Assembly (NCBI RefSeq): GCF_000688375.1
Contig: NZ_JIAF01000004.1
Location: forward strand, 682,001 to 746,000
Length of the DNA: 64,000 nucleotides
Direction: 5' to 3'
Origin: Prevotella sp. HUN102
GTDB lineage: Bacteria; Bacteroidota; Bacteroidia; Bacteroidales; Bacteroidaceae
Shown: positions 53,596-62,918 of the stretch, in pieces
Position numbering within the stretch: position 1 is the first letter of the stretch
Layout: every line of letters begins with the position of its first letter
Translations under genes and position numbers: made by a program
Notes under the pieces: generated by a model
What the model was told of the DNA's origin: nothing
What the model saw: only the letters and a program-made list of their open reading frames with translations
Databases searched by the model: none

Positions 53596-53990
53596 AGGTT
53601 TTGGTTTTTTGTTAATAATTTAGATGTTTGTTTATTTTGTTTTGATTTGTTGTCAGATGTTCGTTCGGAATAAGTTCCGTTCCAAGAGCTTCTTCCCAGT
53701 TCTGAAGGCTGGATGCTTTAAAAGAGATGCTGCAAGAATATAGTATAGCCGTTTAGTTTTTGTGTTGCATAAGGCTTCCACCCTGCTTTCGTATTTTTAA
53801 AAATGGAGTAGCGACATTCACATGGGGCTATTCCATACGACTAATAATATAACTCAAATAACATAACTATTAAAAACCTTCAATTTATTTAATCAATCTA
53901 GAATAATTTTTGTTGTTTTGTGATTGCAAAATTAATAAATTTGAATGCCTTTGTCAAGTTTTTCAACTCACAAAAAACTCACTTTTTTGA
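53596..53990 (-). promoter_or_regulatory. susC promoter, long leader and operator, copy 2
   Basis: On the minus strand, TTG (53957-53955), a 20-bp spacer and TAATTTTG (53934-53927), a good promoter. Transcription from about 53920 leaves a leader of roughly 325 nt before susC. AGTGAGTTTTTTGTGAG starts at 53983, 49 bp upstream of the -7 box, matching copies 1 and 3. The leader has several potential hairpins (for example GGAAC/GTTCC near 53685-53665) and no open frame of note. The stretch 53991-54229 holds nothing recognisable. Confidence 0.6.
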
Positions 53991-54229
53991 TGTAAAATGC
54001 CGATAAAAGCAAGTTTTCCCGTATTTTGGGACGCATTTTTCCAAATTTTTCGCTTTCTTTCCAAATATTTCTTGTTCTTTTTCTTGCCATTCACGCTTGT
54101 TTAGATTGTGAAAAGTGTTTTTAAGAAAAATTTTAAATTAGATGCTGAAACAGCATTAATATCTGTGAGCGATTTGTGGAATTTTACCGATGAAATGGCT
54201 GATAATTATTATCAGTTCGGTGTTCACAC

Positions 54230-55123
54230 TCATTTTATGTGTTGAATGTGCGGACATTCCACTTTTTCAGCATCATTTTCATTGAATTTTGCATTTGCAG
54301 TCTTTTGATAGACTCTTACCCAATCAACAAGCATTTCAGCCTTTGAACCCTTCTTTGGCAATGCCGTTATGTCCTTGGCATCTCTAAGTCCCGGAAAATC
54401 GCCGCCGACAGCAAGATTGAAAAGAATATGATGTGGCTTGTGGGCATATTGATAATGTTCGGTTTCCTTTCCAACCTGCTCTCGGAAATAAGGAGTTGGA
54501 ACGTCGTCTACATAGAAGCAGATTTCGTTTTCGTCCCAAGTACAGGTAAAAATATGCTATTCGCCGTCCTGAACCGAATAGCTGTTGAACGTATCGTAAG
54601 AAACAAACTTGTGGTTTCTCGTATCTTTTCCCCAGTGCAATGCTCCCGAGAAGTATTTTTCTTCATTATTGTTCTCATAACCGTTGCTGTGTCCGATTTC
54701 CATAATGTCTATTTCGTAGCATTTCGGCCATCCCACCTGACGTATATCGTCGCCCATCATCCAGAAAGCAGGCCACAGCCCGCGCGCCGTTTTGGGAAGT
54801 TTGATGCGTGCCTGAATCTTTCCGTGCTTGAAATTCACTTTCTCGCAAGAGTTTACACGACCCGAAGTAAAGTGTCGTCCTCCGTATTCTTCACGAATAC
54901 CCGTCAGCACAAGGTTGCCTTTCTCTATCTTCACGTTTTTGTCGCGGTCGGTGTAATATTGCAGTTCGTTGTTGGCAGGGTGTGGCGTTACTTCCACGTT
55001 CCAGTTTACGCCCAGTGTGTTCGAGTCGAACTCATCGCTCCAAACCAGTCGGTAGTCCTGTGCCGGGCTATTCATAAAAGGTGATAGTGCCACCGTGGCA
55101 GCCAGCATAGTTTTTTTCATCAT
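54230..55123 (-). pseudogene. GH16 beta-glucanase gene with in-frame TAG
   Basis: An exported GH16 enzyme of about 297 codons interrupted by one in-frame amber codon at 54559-54557 (codon 189). Before it the protein reads MMKKTMLAATVALSPFMNSP, then LVWSDEFDSNTLGVNW, and contains the active-site motif EIDIMEIG. After it the same frame continues HIFTCTWDENEICFYVDDVP, then FNLAVGGDFPGL and MLVDWVRVYQKT, the expected GH16 C-terminus. A change of one base in a Tyr codon (family pattern GEYHIF) explains the stop. The remaining 188 residues lack half of the jelly roll, so the product is probably inactive. The gene still has a promoter and operator. Confidence 0.82.
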
Positions 55124-55168
55124 TTGTTTTTTGTTGATAGTGTGTTGATTTGTTTTTGTTTTGTAGTG

Positions 55169-55226
55169 CAAAAATAGCTGAAAACAGAGGCTTTATCAAG
55201 TTTTCCACTTCGTAAAAACCTCACTA
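55169..55226 (-). promoter_or_regulatory. Promoter with glucan-locus operator, copy 3
   Basis: On the minus strand TATTTTTG (55176-55169) is the -7 box of the GH16 pseudogene. AGTGAGGTTTTTACGAA starts at 55225, 49 bp upstream, followed by GTGGAAAACTTGA. Copy 2 before susC ends in the same AAAACTTGA. Confidence 0.65.
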
Positions 55227-55450
55227 ATAGCCGAAAAATGGCTTATTTGTTACTATTTACTGCCTTTCATTACAAAGTGAAGAAAGTCGGAGCAACAGAC
55301 TATTGACAGTTATTTGCCTGCTAAAGTTGGATGCAGACTGAAATAAACGGTAACGGAAACTCCCTTCTTTTATGTCCATTGAGTTTCTAATAATGTATAA
55401 GTGTCGAAAAATCAATAAGTTTTATACTTTTAATTGTTTTATTTCCACTA

Positions 55451-55458
55451 TATCTTTG
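55451..55458 (+). promoter_or_regulatory. -7 box of the regulator gene
   Basis: TATCTTTG, 72 bp before the regulator ATG. No copy of the glucan-locus operator was seen in the plus orientation here. The nearest copy (55196-55226) points the other way. Confidence 0.6.
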
Positions 55459-55530
55459 CGCAATTCCTAAAAAACACCTAACTTTGAATCTTTAAAGAAA
55501 ATATCAATGATAATATATTACCGATTATAA

Positions 55531-58425
55531 ATGAAGCAAAGAATCATACTATGCCTGCTCCTCTGCTTTTCGCTGAAAGCATTCGCTCAGATTCCAATCG
55601 TGCGCAATTTCACGAATATGGAATATGCCGGCGGTACGCAGAACTGGGACATAGATCAGGCAACCGACGACAGAATGTTTTTTGCCAACAATTCCGGACT
55701 GATGGAATTTGACGGCGACAAGTGGTACAGCTTTGCCATTGCCAACTATACCAACGTCCGTTCGATATTGTTCGATTCCCAAAAGGAAATCGTTTATGCC
55801 GCCGGTACCGATGAATTCGGATATTTCTACACGAATTTGGAAACCTATAAGATAGAATACAAATCCCTTTCAGCGAATCTTCCTGCAAGCGAAAGGACGT
55901 TTGGTGAGGTCTGGCATATCCATAATATGGGCAGCGGCATCGTGTTTGAGGCCAAGCGGAGACTGTTCTTTCAGACTGCGCAGGGCAAACTGAAGGTGTT
56001 CGGCATTCCTTATCGCGTAGAAACCTCGGCAGTTATTGATAATAAGGTAATAGTTTCGTGTCAGGAAGGCAACTATATCTTCGACGGAAGCAAGCTCACG
56101 GCTCTGCCGGGCACCGATGAGCTGAAGGGGAAAATGGTAAGGGCGATTCTTCCTTACTACGGAAAGACGCTCTTTGTAACGGCCCAAGGGATGATGTTTC
56201 TCTACGATGGCAAGAAGCTGACCCCTTATTCGCTCGACATTTCGCCGTTGCTCGAAGCCTCACAGGTGTTCTGTGCGTGTGTTTCCGACAATATGCTGGC
56301 ATTTGGAACCGTAAAGAATGGCTTGATAGTGAAGAATCACAAGACGGGAAAGAACTGGTATGTGAACGGTCTGACAGGCTTGCAGAACAATACCGTCCTT
56401 TCGATAAAGTTCGATAGGAATAAAAACATCTGGCTGGGATTGGACAATGGTGTCTCATACGTTATGGTGGAAACGCCTTTTGCCGATTTGCTCGGAGGCA
56501 ATAATAATATAGGTACGGGCTATGCCTCGGTGGTAATGAACGGCAAACTCTTTCTGGGAACGAATCAGGGCTTGTTCTTTATGCCTTCAACCCTCTCCAA
56601 TCTGCCGGGACAGGGACGCCCATTGCCGATAAACGGCGTGGTAGGGCAGATATGGAATCTCACGAATATCAATAATCTCCTGCTTTGTGGAGCCGATGCC
56701 GGGGCTTTCGTGGTGAAGGGCAATCAGGCTTTTCCGGTTAAGGGAACGCTCGGCACGTGGGGATTCAAGGCTCTGAAGCATCATCCCGGCTATATTCTCT
56801 CGAGCGACTATCAGGGATTTGTCGTCTTGAAACAGACGGGAACAGGCGTTGAGCTTCTGAACAGAGTGAATGGTTTCAGCGAGGCAGGTGCCGGTTTTGA
56901 GGAAGATTCCGACGGCAGTATATGGTTGAGCCATTGGCGAAAGGGCATCTATCACATTTGGCTCTCGCCCGACTTGAAGAGCGTTGCATGCGTGGAACTT
57001 TTCAATGGGAACAACGGATTGCCTGCCGACGACAATAATCTGATAACCAAGATTCGCGGACGTGTATATGTTTCGTCGCGCGATGGATTCAGACATTACA
57101 ATCCAAAGACCCGACGGCTTGAGAAGGATGAAAGGCTGACAAAGGTTTTCAGCACCTACGGACAGGCACTGCGCATAGCCGAGATGCCTGATGGAAAACT
57201 CTGGGTCTACAAGGACAATTACCTTTCGATTGCCAAGCCGTCGGGCAAGGGCTACAAGGTGGACAGTCTTGCTTTCGGAAACCTGATCAAGCGTTTGCAG
57301 ATGAGCCTCGGACACATCGGAATCCTCGACACGGAACACACGCTGCTGAACTACGATAATGGATTCTACGTGATGCGCAACAGCTACAAGGGCTTGCCCG
57401 AGCACAAGCATTTCTTCCTGCGTTCCATCTGGAGCATCTCGGGCGAGCGCGATTCGCTGCTCTATTCGCATTTCCCCAGTCAGAAAGTGGAGAGGGTGAA
57501 GATTCCCCATTCGCTCAACTCCGTGAGGATAGAATTTGTAATGCCCGAGTACCGCGACAACAAAGCCGTGGAATACAGTTGTATGCTCGAGGGATACGAA
57601 AAGTCGTGGAGTGTGCCCCAAACGGCAACCTACAAGGAATATACGCAGTTGAGCCGCGGAACTTACACATTCCGAGTAAAGGCGCGCAACCTCGTTACGG
57701 GCGAAACGGCCGAAGTGAGCATCACGATTGAGGTGCTGCCAGCGTGGTACGAAACGTGGTTTGCCGTGTTCGTATATTTCTGTTTCTTTGTGGGTGCTCT
57801 TTATCTGCTTGTGAAATTTCTCCAGAAGCGTGCCGAGCGCAAGCTGGTTCGGATGCAGGAGGAGAAAGAGCGTCAGTTGAAGGAGCAGCAGACGCAGTTC
57901 CTCATTCAGGAAGAGAAGAAGGAAAAGGAACTGGTAAAGCTGCGCAACGACCAACTGACCATTGAGTTGAAGCATAAATCGGGGCAGTTGGCTGATTCTA
58001 CGATGAACCTCGTCCGCAAGAATGATATGCTGCAAGCCATCGACGAGAAGATGTCGGAGCTTTCCGACAGCGTGAGAAAGGAAGAGGCAAAGACCTATCT
58101 CACGAAGAAGATCAACGATATTCGCAGGGAAATCAAGAGCAATATGGCGGACGACGACAACTGGGAGAAGTTTCAGGAGAACTTCAACCTTGTTTACGAC
58201 AACTTTATGCAGAAACTCACGGCTCAATTCCCCGACCTGAAAAAGAACGACCTCAAGCTCTGTGCTTATCTGAAGATGGGACTTTCCTCAAAGGAGATGG
58301 CTTCGCTGCTCAACACTTCCGTCCGTAGCATCGAAACGGCGCGCTATCGTCTGCGCAAGAAACTGGAACTGGATAGTGGCGAAAACCTTACGAACTTCAT
58401 TCAGAATATGGAGAAGGAAATGTAG
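55531..58425 (+). CDS. Membrane-spanning one-component regulator (propeller, Y_Y_Y, LuxR-type HTH)
   Basis: A 964-residue sensor-regulator. Signal peptide (MKQRIILCLLLCFSLKAFA), then a periplasmic beta-propeller of Reg_prop-type repeats (about 25-650), a Y_Y_Y-like domain (about 668-735, with LEGYEKSWSV and RGTYTFRVKARN), one transmembrane helix (about 742-762), a coiled coil (about 765-860) and a C-terminal LuxR/GerE-type helix-turn-helix (about 918-947, LSSKEMASLLNTSVRSIETA). There is no histidine kinase or receiver, so it differs from the hybrid two-component regulators of many such loci. It is divergent from the locus and almost certainly its activator, sensing a glucan fragment in the periplasm. 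Confidence 0.88.
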   Translation: MKQRIILCLLLCFSLKAFAQIPIVRNFTNMEYAGGTQNWDIDQATDDRMFFANNSGLMEFDGDKWYSFAIANYTNVRSILFDSQKEIVYAAGTDEFGYFYTNLETYKIEYKSLSANLPASERTFGEVWHIHNMGSGIVFEAKRRLFFQTAQGKLKVFGIPYRVETSAVIDNKVIVSCQEGNYIFDGSKLTALPGTDELKGKMVRAILPYYGKTLFVTAQGMMFLYDGKKLTPYSLDISPLLEASQVFCACVSDNMLAFGTVKNGLIVKNHKTGKNWYVNGLTGLQNNTVLSIKFDRNKNIWLGLDNGVSYVMVETPFADLLGGNNNIGTGYASVVMNGKLFLGTNQGLFFMPSTLSNLPGQGRPLPINGVVGQIWNLTNINNLLLCGADAGAFVVKGNQAFPVKGTLGTWGFKALKHHPGYILSSDYQGFVVLKQTGTGVELLNRVNGFSEAGAGFEEDSDGSIWLSHWRKGIYHIWLSPDLKSVACVELFNGNNGLPADDNNLITKIRGRVYVSSRDGFRHYNPKTRRLEKDERLTKVFSTYGQALRIAEMPDGKLWVYKDNYLSIAKPSGKGYKVDSLAFGNLIKRLQMSLGHIGILDTEHTLLNYDNGFYVMRNSYKGLPEHKHFFLRSIWSISGERDSLLYSHFPSQKVERVKIPHSLNSVRIEFVMPEYRDNKAVEYSCMLEGYEKSWSVPQTATYKEYTQLSRGTYTFRVKARNLVTGETAEVSITIEVLPAWYETWFAVFVYFCFFVGALYLLVKFLQKRAERKLVRMQEEKERQLKEQQTQFLIQEEKKEKELVKLRNDQLTIELKHKSGQLADSTMNLVRKNDMLQAIDEKMSELSDSVRKEEAKTYLTKKINDIRREIKSNMADDDNWEKFQENFNLVYDNFMQKLTAQFPDLKKNDLKLCAYLKMGLSSKEMASLLNTSVRSIETARYRLRKKLELDSGENLTNFIQNMEKEM

Positions 58426-58559
58426 GTTTGACAGTCGGCGAGCAGAAGAGGGGAAGAAGGAAACGGATTTGTTGATTTTATTTACCGAAAAACTGCGTTT
58501 CTGAATGCTCGTTTCAGAGATTGGAGTGCCATTATTCGGAGATTTTGACGGAGATTTTC

Positions 58560-58716
58560 GATAAACGGATTGTGTTCTTGCGAAGTTCGTATTCCGTTCT
58601 TGCGACGTTTGCAGACTGTTCTTCGCTTGTTTGGCAGATGTTTGAGCGAAGAATGGTGCTCAAAATCTGTCCGTTTGTCCGAAGAATGCAGAGCGTTTGC
58701 CGGTTGTTAAAGCCTG
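58560..58716 (+). repeat. Dispersed palindromic repeat, copy G (degenerate)
   Basis: A decayed member: scattered half sites GCGAAG, TTCTTCGC, GAGCGAAGAATG, CCGAAGAATGC and a final TTGCCGGTTGTTAAA recalling the GGTTACTTGCAAA end. Pairing is weaker than in copies A-F. The rest of 58426-58960 holds nothing recognisable. Confidence 0.5.
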
Positions 58717-59080
58717 TAATGAGTGTTGTTTTTACGTGTTTGAATTTGCAACTGTTTTATAGTCAGATGGTTATTCCCTGTTTTTCAAATTTCGTGTATT
58801 TGAAAAAAGTTTCTCCTTGTTTTTGAAAATGCCCCTTGTTGGAAGTGCATTTGTAATAGTTTTTTACGTGTTTTTTTGTTTTATCTTGGTTTTAGATAAG
58901 CCCGGAACAAGGAACATAAGATGGTTCTGAAAAGTAATCAGACTGCTTTTGTCTTAGCCTCTCACAGAGAATACGGAAGCACAGATTTTGTGTTCGGAAG
59001 AGTAGGCGTGAATCAGTGAATCTGTGGTGTCTGTGAGAGCTTTCTTTGTAGGTTCAGCACAGGTCTGAAACGCGACGATA

Positions 59081-59116
59081 AAGAACAAGGGCTTTCCTTG
59101 TTGGAAAGCCCTTGTT
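59081..59116 (-). terminator. Terminator of the S46 peptidase gene
   Basis: A perfect 14-bp stem AACAAGGGCTTTCC/GGAAAGCCCTTGTT with a 5-nt loop. On the minus strand it is followed by CTTTATCG. It lies 22 bp after the stop. Confidence 0.85.
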
Positions 59117-59138
59117 ATGTGAGAGACAAATAAATGAA

Positions 59139-61259
59139 TTACTGCGGATTGATTTCCTTGATCAGACGGTCGGCATGTCCCCACTTGTCCATCATATAGA
59201 GAACGAAACGAATATCGACACCGATGCAGCGAGCGAGGTTGCGGTCGAAGTTGATATCGGAGCTGAGGCTGTCCCAGTTGCCGTCGAATGCAAGACCGAT
59301 GAGCTGTCCCTTGCCGTTGAACATTGGCGAACCGGAGTTACCGCCCGTGATGTCGTTGTTGGTAAGGAAGCAGAGCTGCATCTTGTTTGACTTCTTGTCT
59401 GAGTATTTTCCGTAGTCCTTTGCAGAGAGGAGTTCTGTCATTATAGGCTCTGCCTTGTAGTCTGGAATCTTGTCGCTCTGCTTGAACTTCTCAACGATGC
59501 TTTCGGCAGTTGTGTAGTAGCCGCTATTGAATGCGCCAATCATATAGCCGCCCACCTGTCCGTAGCTCAATCGCATTGTGAAGTTGGCATCGCTGTAATG
59601 AGGCATATCCATTTCCATCTGTATCTTAGCTTCGCAGAGTTTCTTCTCTTCAGCCTGAATCTTTTCCGTTACAGGAGCAACCTTCTCGAGAATCTTGCCG
59701 TATGTGGCGTAAAGGTCGAGGCCTACCTGTACGGCAGGGTCTTTCATAAACTTCTTTGTATCCTTGCTGAAGAACTTTGCGCCCTTTGTGAGCACCTTAC
59801 TCTTCTTGTAAAGATAGTCGGTGTACTTGTCGAAGTCGCCGCCAAACTTCTTGTTTACGGTCTGGAAGAAGTCCGGATGATATTCTGCGGGCATCATCTT
59901 GGCATAGTTCTTCATCATTGCAGCCGTCATTTCCTTGTCGAGGGCATAGTTCCACTCGCTGCTGTTGTCGGCAAATTCAAAATACTGCTTCTTAGGGTTC
60001 GTCTCGTCGCCCTGAAGCGGTGCACCGAGGTTCATTTGGATAGCACGTGTGAAGAACTCGGAAGTCTTCCAGAACGATTCCTGCCAGTACTGAAGTGCGT
60101 TCATTACAGGACCGCTTTCCTTGTAGTAACGCTCCAATGCGGCGAAATCAACGTTGGTTGCCGGGTTCTTTACCTTCTGATTGCTGAGCCAATGCTTTAT
60201 TTTTGCTTCGTATTCAGCTTTCTGACGGATAAGACCGATGGAATCGATACATTTGTTCATACCCATAGAGTTCTTCCAGTAGTTGGCAGAACTTGCGTAG
60301 CCGTCTTCGTACTGGATGCGTGTTGCTTCGTCGGCATCCATATATTTCTTCATAATGGCGAGCTTGATGTCGCGTGTCTGCACACGGCTTGTGTTTTCAA
60401 CGTCGCGCCGCTGCTGAATGCCGTATGAGGAAAGGTAACGGCTTGTGCTGCCCGGATAGCCGATGGTCATAGCGAAATCCTTGTCCTTGTATCCCTGAAG
60501 GCTCACAGGTGCCCAGTGTTCGGGGTGGTAAGGCACGTTGTCCTTTGAGTATTCGGCAGGTCCGTTGGTCTTCGGGTCGGCGTAGATACGGAACACAGAG
60601 AAGTCGCAGGTCTGACGAGGCCACATCCAGTTGTCGGTGTCGCCGCCGAACTTACCCATACTCTTGGGCACGGTGAACACGAGACGGAGGTCCCGGAACT
60701 CCTGATAGGTGGTGGCGTAATACTTGTTTCCTTCGTAGAATGGGTCGATTTCGATGTGCAGGGTCTTGTCGATGGCCTTGATGGAATCGTTCATTACGTT
60801 TGTGAGCGAGTCGATAATCTGCTCCTGTTCAGCCATACTCTTGCCTGCAATCAGCGAACTTACTCTTGCAGTAATGTCCTGCTGACCTCTCATAAACGAT
60901 ACGAACATATTCTCGTTGGGCAGTTCCTCGCTGAAACTCTTGGCACAGAAGCCGTCCCGCATATAGTCGTGCTCAACGGTTGAATGCGCATTGATGGCAC
61001 CGAATCCACAATGGTGGTTGGTGAATACGAGGCCGTCGGGCGAAACTACAACGCCGGAGCAGAATCCGGAGAAGTTTACTACGTAGTTACTGATGGCATT
61101 CGGCGAGTTGTAGAGCATATCGCAAGGAAGCTCGAAGCCGTAATTTACCATCTGCTCATACACCGCGTCGGGCAGATTGTAGAGCGTCCACATACCTTCG
61201 TCGGCGTGGGCTGTGCCCATTGCAAGGAGTCCGGCGAGGACTAAGGTCGATTTTTTCAT
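59139..61259 (-). CDS. S46-family dipeptidyl-peptidase (DPP7-like)
   Basis: An exported serine exopeptidase releasing dipeptides from oligopeptides, important for peptide-fermenting Bacteroidota. The 706-residue protein has a signal peptide (MKKSTLVLAGLLAMGTAHA) and a chymotrypsin-like fold split by a helical domain: the catalytic His in FTNHHCG (82 or 83), the Asp in the region DNWMWPRQTCDFSVFR (about 203-220), and the nucleophile Ser642 in GGNSGSP. The residue 18 positions after the Ser is Gly660 (FDGNW). DPP7 has Gly here and DPP11 has Arg, so a preference for hydrophobic rather than acidic P1 residues is expected. The flippase gene lies 91 bp upstream. Confidence 0.9.
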   Translation of the reverse strand: MKKSTLVLAGLLAMGTAHADEGMWTLYNLPDAVYEQMVNYGFELPCDMLYNSPNAISNYVVNFSGFCSGVVVSPDGLVFTNHHCGFGAINAHSTVEHDYMRDGFCAKSFSEELPNENMFVSFMRGQQDITARVSSLIAGKSMAEQEQIIDSLTNVMNDSIKAIDKTLHIEIDPFYEGNKYYATTYQEFRDLRLVFTVPKSMGKFGGDTDNWMWPRQTCDFSVFRIYADPKTNGPAEYSKDNVPYHPEHWAPVSLQGYKDKDFAMTIGYPGSTSRYLSSYGIQQRRDVENTSRVQTRDIKLAIMKKYMDADEATRIQYEDGYASSANYWKNSMGMNKCIDSIGLIRQKAEYEAKIKHWLSNQKVKNPATNVDFAALERYYKESGPVMNALQYWQESFWKTSEFFTRAIQMNLGAPLQGDETNPKKQYFEFADNSSEWNYALDKEMTAAMMKNYAKMMPAEYHPDFFQTVNKKFGGDFDKYTDYLYKKSKVLTKGAKFFSKDTKKFMKDPAVQVGLDLYATYGKILEKVAPVTEKIQAEEKKLCEAKIQMEMDMPHYSDANFTMRLSYGQVGGYMIGAFNSGYYTTAESIVEKFKQSDKIPDYKAEPIMTELLSAKDYGKYSDKKSNKMQLCFLTNNDITGGNSGSPMFNGKGQLIGLAFDGNWDSLSSDINFDRNLARCIGVDIRFVLYMMDKWGHADRLIKEINPQ

Positions 61260-61350
61260 AATAATTTGCGTTTAATGATAAAATATTTTTGTTGATGTTT
61301 CTTTTTGAATGTTTGTCAGTCCGATTGTCAGCATAGGGTTCTGATGTATC

Positions 61351-62841
61351 TTATCTGAATTTCTTGCCGATTATCGGCAGCTTGCTCAATGGGAAATCTT
61401 TCTTGATAATGATGCCCAGAAAGAGAAGAATGAGCAGCGTGTTCAGCGAGAGTGCCGCCCAAGTGGGGAGCATTTCGTTGGAAAGGGTAATGCCTCCGAA
61501 GAGAATTGCGGCAACCACTACATAGAACAGGATGTCTTTCAACGGATAGTTGATGGGGTAATACTTTTGTCCGAAGTAATAACTGACTGCCATACTCACA
61601 GCATAGGATACGAATCCCGCCCAAGCGCACGCCCAATAACTGAAATAGGGGATGAGCGCAATGTCCATCACGATGAGAACCACGGCACCGATGCCCGAGA
61701 AATAGGCTCCCCAGATGGTGCGGTCGGTAAGTTTATACCAGAAACTGAGGTTGAAGAAGATGCCGAACATAATCTCGGCTGCCATCACGATAGGCACGAT
61801 TTCGAGGCCTTCCCAGTAGCTTCGGCCTACGACGTGTCGGAGAATGTCCATATATCCCATTACGGCGAGGAAGGCAAGGAGCGTGAAGATGATATAGAAC
61901 TTCATCGCCTTGGCGTATGTATCCTTGTTGTCCTTGTCCTTCGATTTGCCGAATACGAATGGTTCGTAGGCATAACGGAAGGCCTGCGTGATCATTACCA
62001 TAATCATTGCAATCTTGATGCAGGCACCATAGATGCCGAGTTGCGTGCGGGCTTCCTCTGCCGAACCGTCGAAAGCGTATGGAAAGATTATCTGCGACGC
62101 ACATTGGTTGAGCTGTCCTGCGAGTCCCATAATCAGGAGTGGGAAGGTGTAGCCGAGCATACGCCTGCAAGTGCCCTTGTCGAAGCTGTATCGGATGCCG
62201 GAAAGCTCTTTCCAGAGCATCAAAAGCATGGCAATGGTGCAGAAAAGGTTGATATAGAAAATCCAAACTACGTCGAGCGAGAAGTTGGCATCGTATATTC
62301 CGAACGGATTCAGCTTGAAATAAGGCAATACAACGAGGTACAGCAGGTTGAGAACGATATTGAATGTGATGTTCAGCATCTTTAAAGTGGCAAACTTTAT
62401 TGGCCTGTGCTTGCAGCGCAGATAGGCGAACGGGATGGCTGCAAAGGCATCAATGGCCACCGTTATGTACATCACGAGGATGTATTCAGGGTGGTCTGCA
62501 TAGCCGAGCATTGTGGCAATAGACTGATTGAAGAGGACGATGACAGCCATAAAGAGCAATGAAGTCATTCCGACCATCTTCAGAGTGGTCGCATAAACTT
62601 TGTCGGGATCCTCGCCTTCCTTGCTCATAAATCGGAAGAAAGTGGTTTCCATACCATACGTGAGCAACACGATGAGGAGTGCTACGTAGGCATAAACGTT
62701 GGTAATGATGCCATACTGCCCGCCGGCAGCATTGAATTTGGCAGTTTGAATCGGCACCAACAGGTAGTTGATGAAGCGAGCCGCAATGCTGCTCAGACCG
62801 TAGATTGCGGTGTCTTTTGCCAGTGATTTTAAGTTTGCCAT
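61351..62841 (-). CDS. MATE/Wzx-type polysaccharide flippase
   Basis: An integral membrane protein of 496 residues with about 14 hydrophobic segments, belonging to the oligosaccharide flippase/MOP superfamily that moves lipid-linked sugars across the inner membrane. The typical N-terminus LAKDTAIYGLSSIAARFINYLLVPI (split here as LAKDTAIYGLS and ARFINYLLVPI, about 5-29) is followed by the YGIITNVYAYVALLIVLLTY segment. The start MANLKSL at 62841 was chosen over an upstream in-frame ATG at 63078, which would overlap the neighbouring gene. No glycan-biosynthesis genes are adjacent, so the substrate is unknown. Confidence 0.85.
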   Translation of the reverse strand: MANLKSLAKDTAIYGLSSIAARFINYLLVPIQTAKFNAAGGQYGIITNVYAYVALLIVLLTYGMETTFFRFMSKEGEDPDKVYATTLKMVGMTSLLFMAVIVLFNQSIATMLGYADHPEYILVMYITVAIDAFAAIPFAYLRCKHRPIKFATLKMLNITFNIVLNLLYLVVLPYFKLNPFGIYDANFSLDVVWIFYINLFCTIAMLLMLWKELSGIRYSFDKGTCRRMLGYTFPLLIMGLAGQLNQCASQIIFPYAFDGSAEEARTQLGIYGACIKIAMIMVMITQAFRYAYEPFVFGKSKDKDNKDTYAKAMKFYIIFTLLAFLAVMGYMDILRHVVGRSYWEGLEIVPIVMAAEIMFGIFFNLSFWYKLTDRTIWGAYFSGIGAVVLIVMDIALIPYFSYWACAWAGFVSYAVSMAVSYYFGQKYYPINYPLKDILFYVVVAAILFGGITLSNEMLPTWAALSLNTLLILLFLGIIIKKDFPLSKLPIIGKKFR

Positions 62842-62918
62842 TTGTATTTTGTTCTTATTTCTTTGTTGTTGATGTGCCGAATATCTGATTTTCGCCCTGA
62901 AAGAAGGCTGTCTTATGG

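Noticed and set aside
55531..58425. Hybrid two-component system
   Set aside because: Propeller and Y_Y_Y domains suggested it, but no histidine kinase, receiver or AraC-type domain follows. The end is a LuxR-type HTH.
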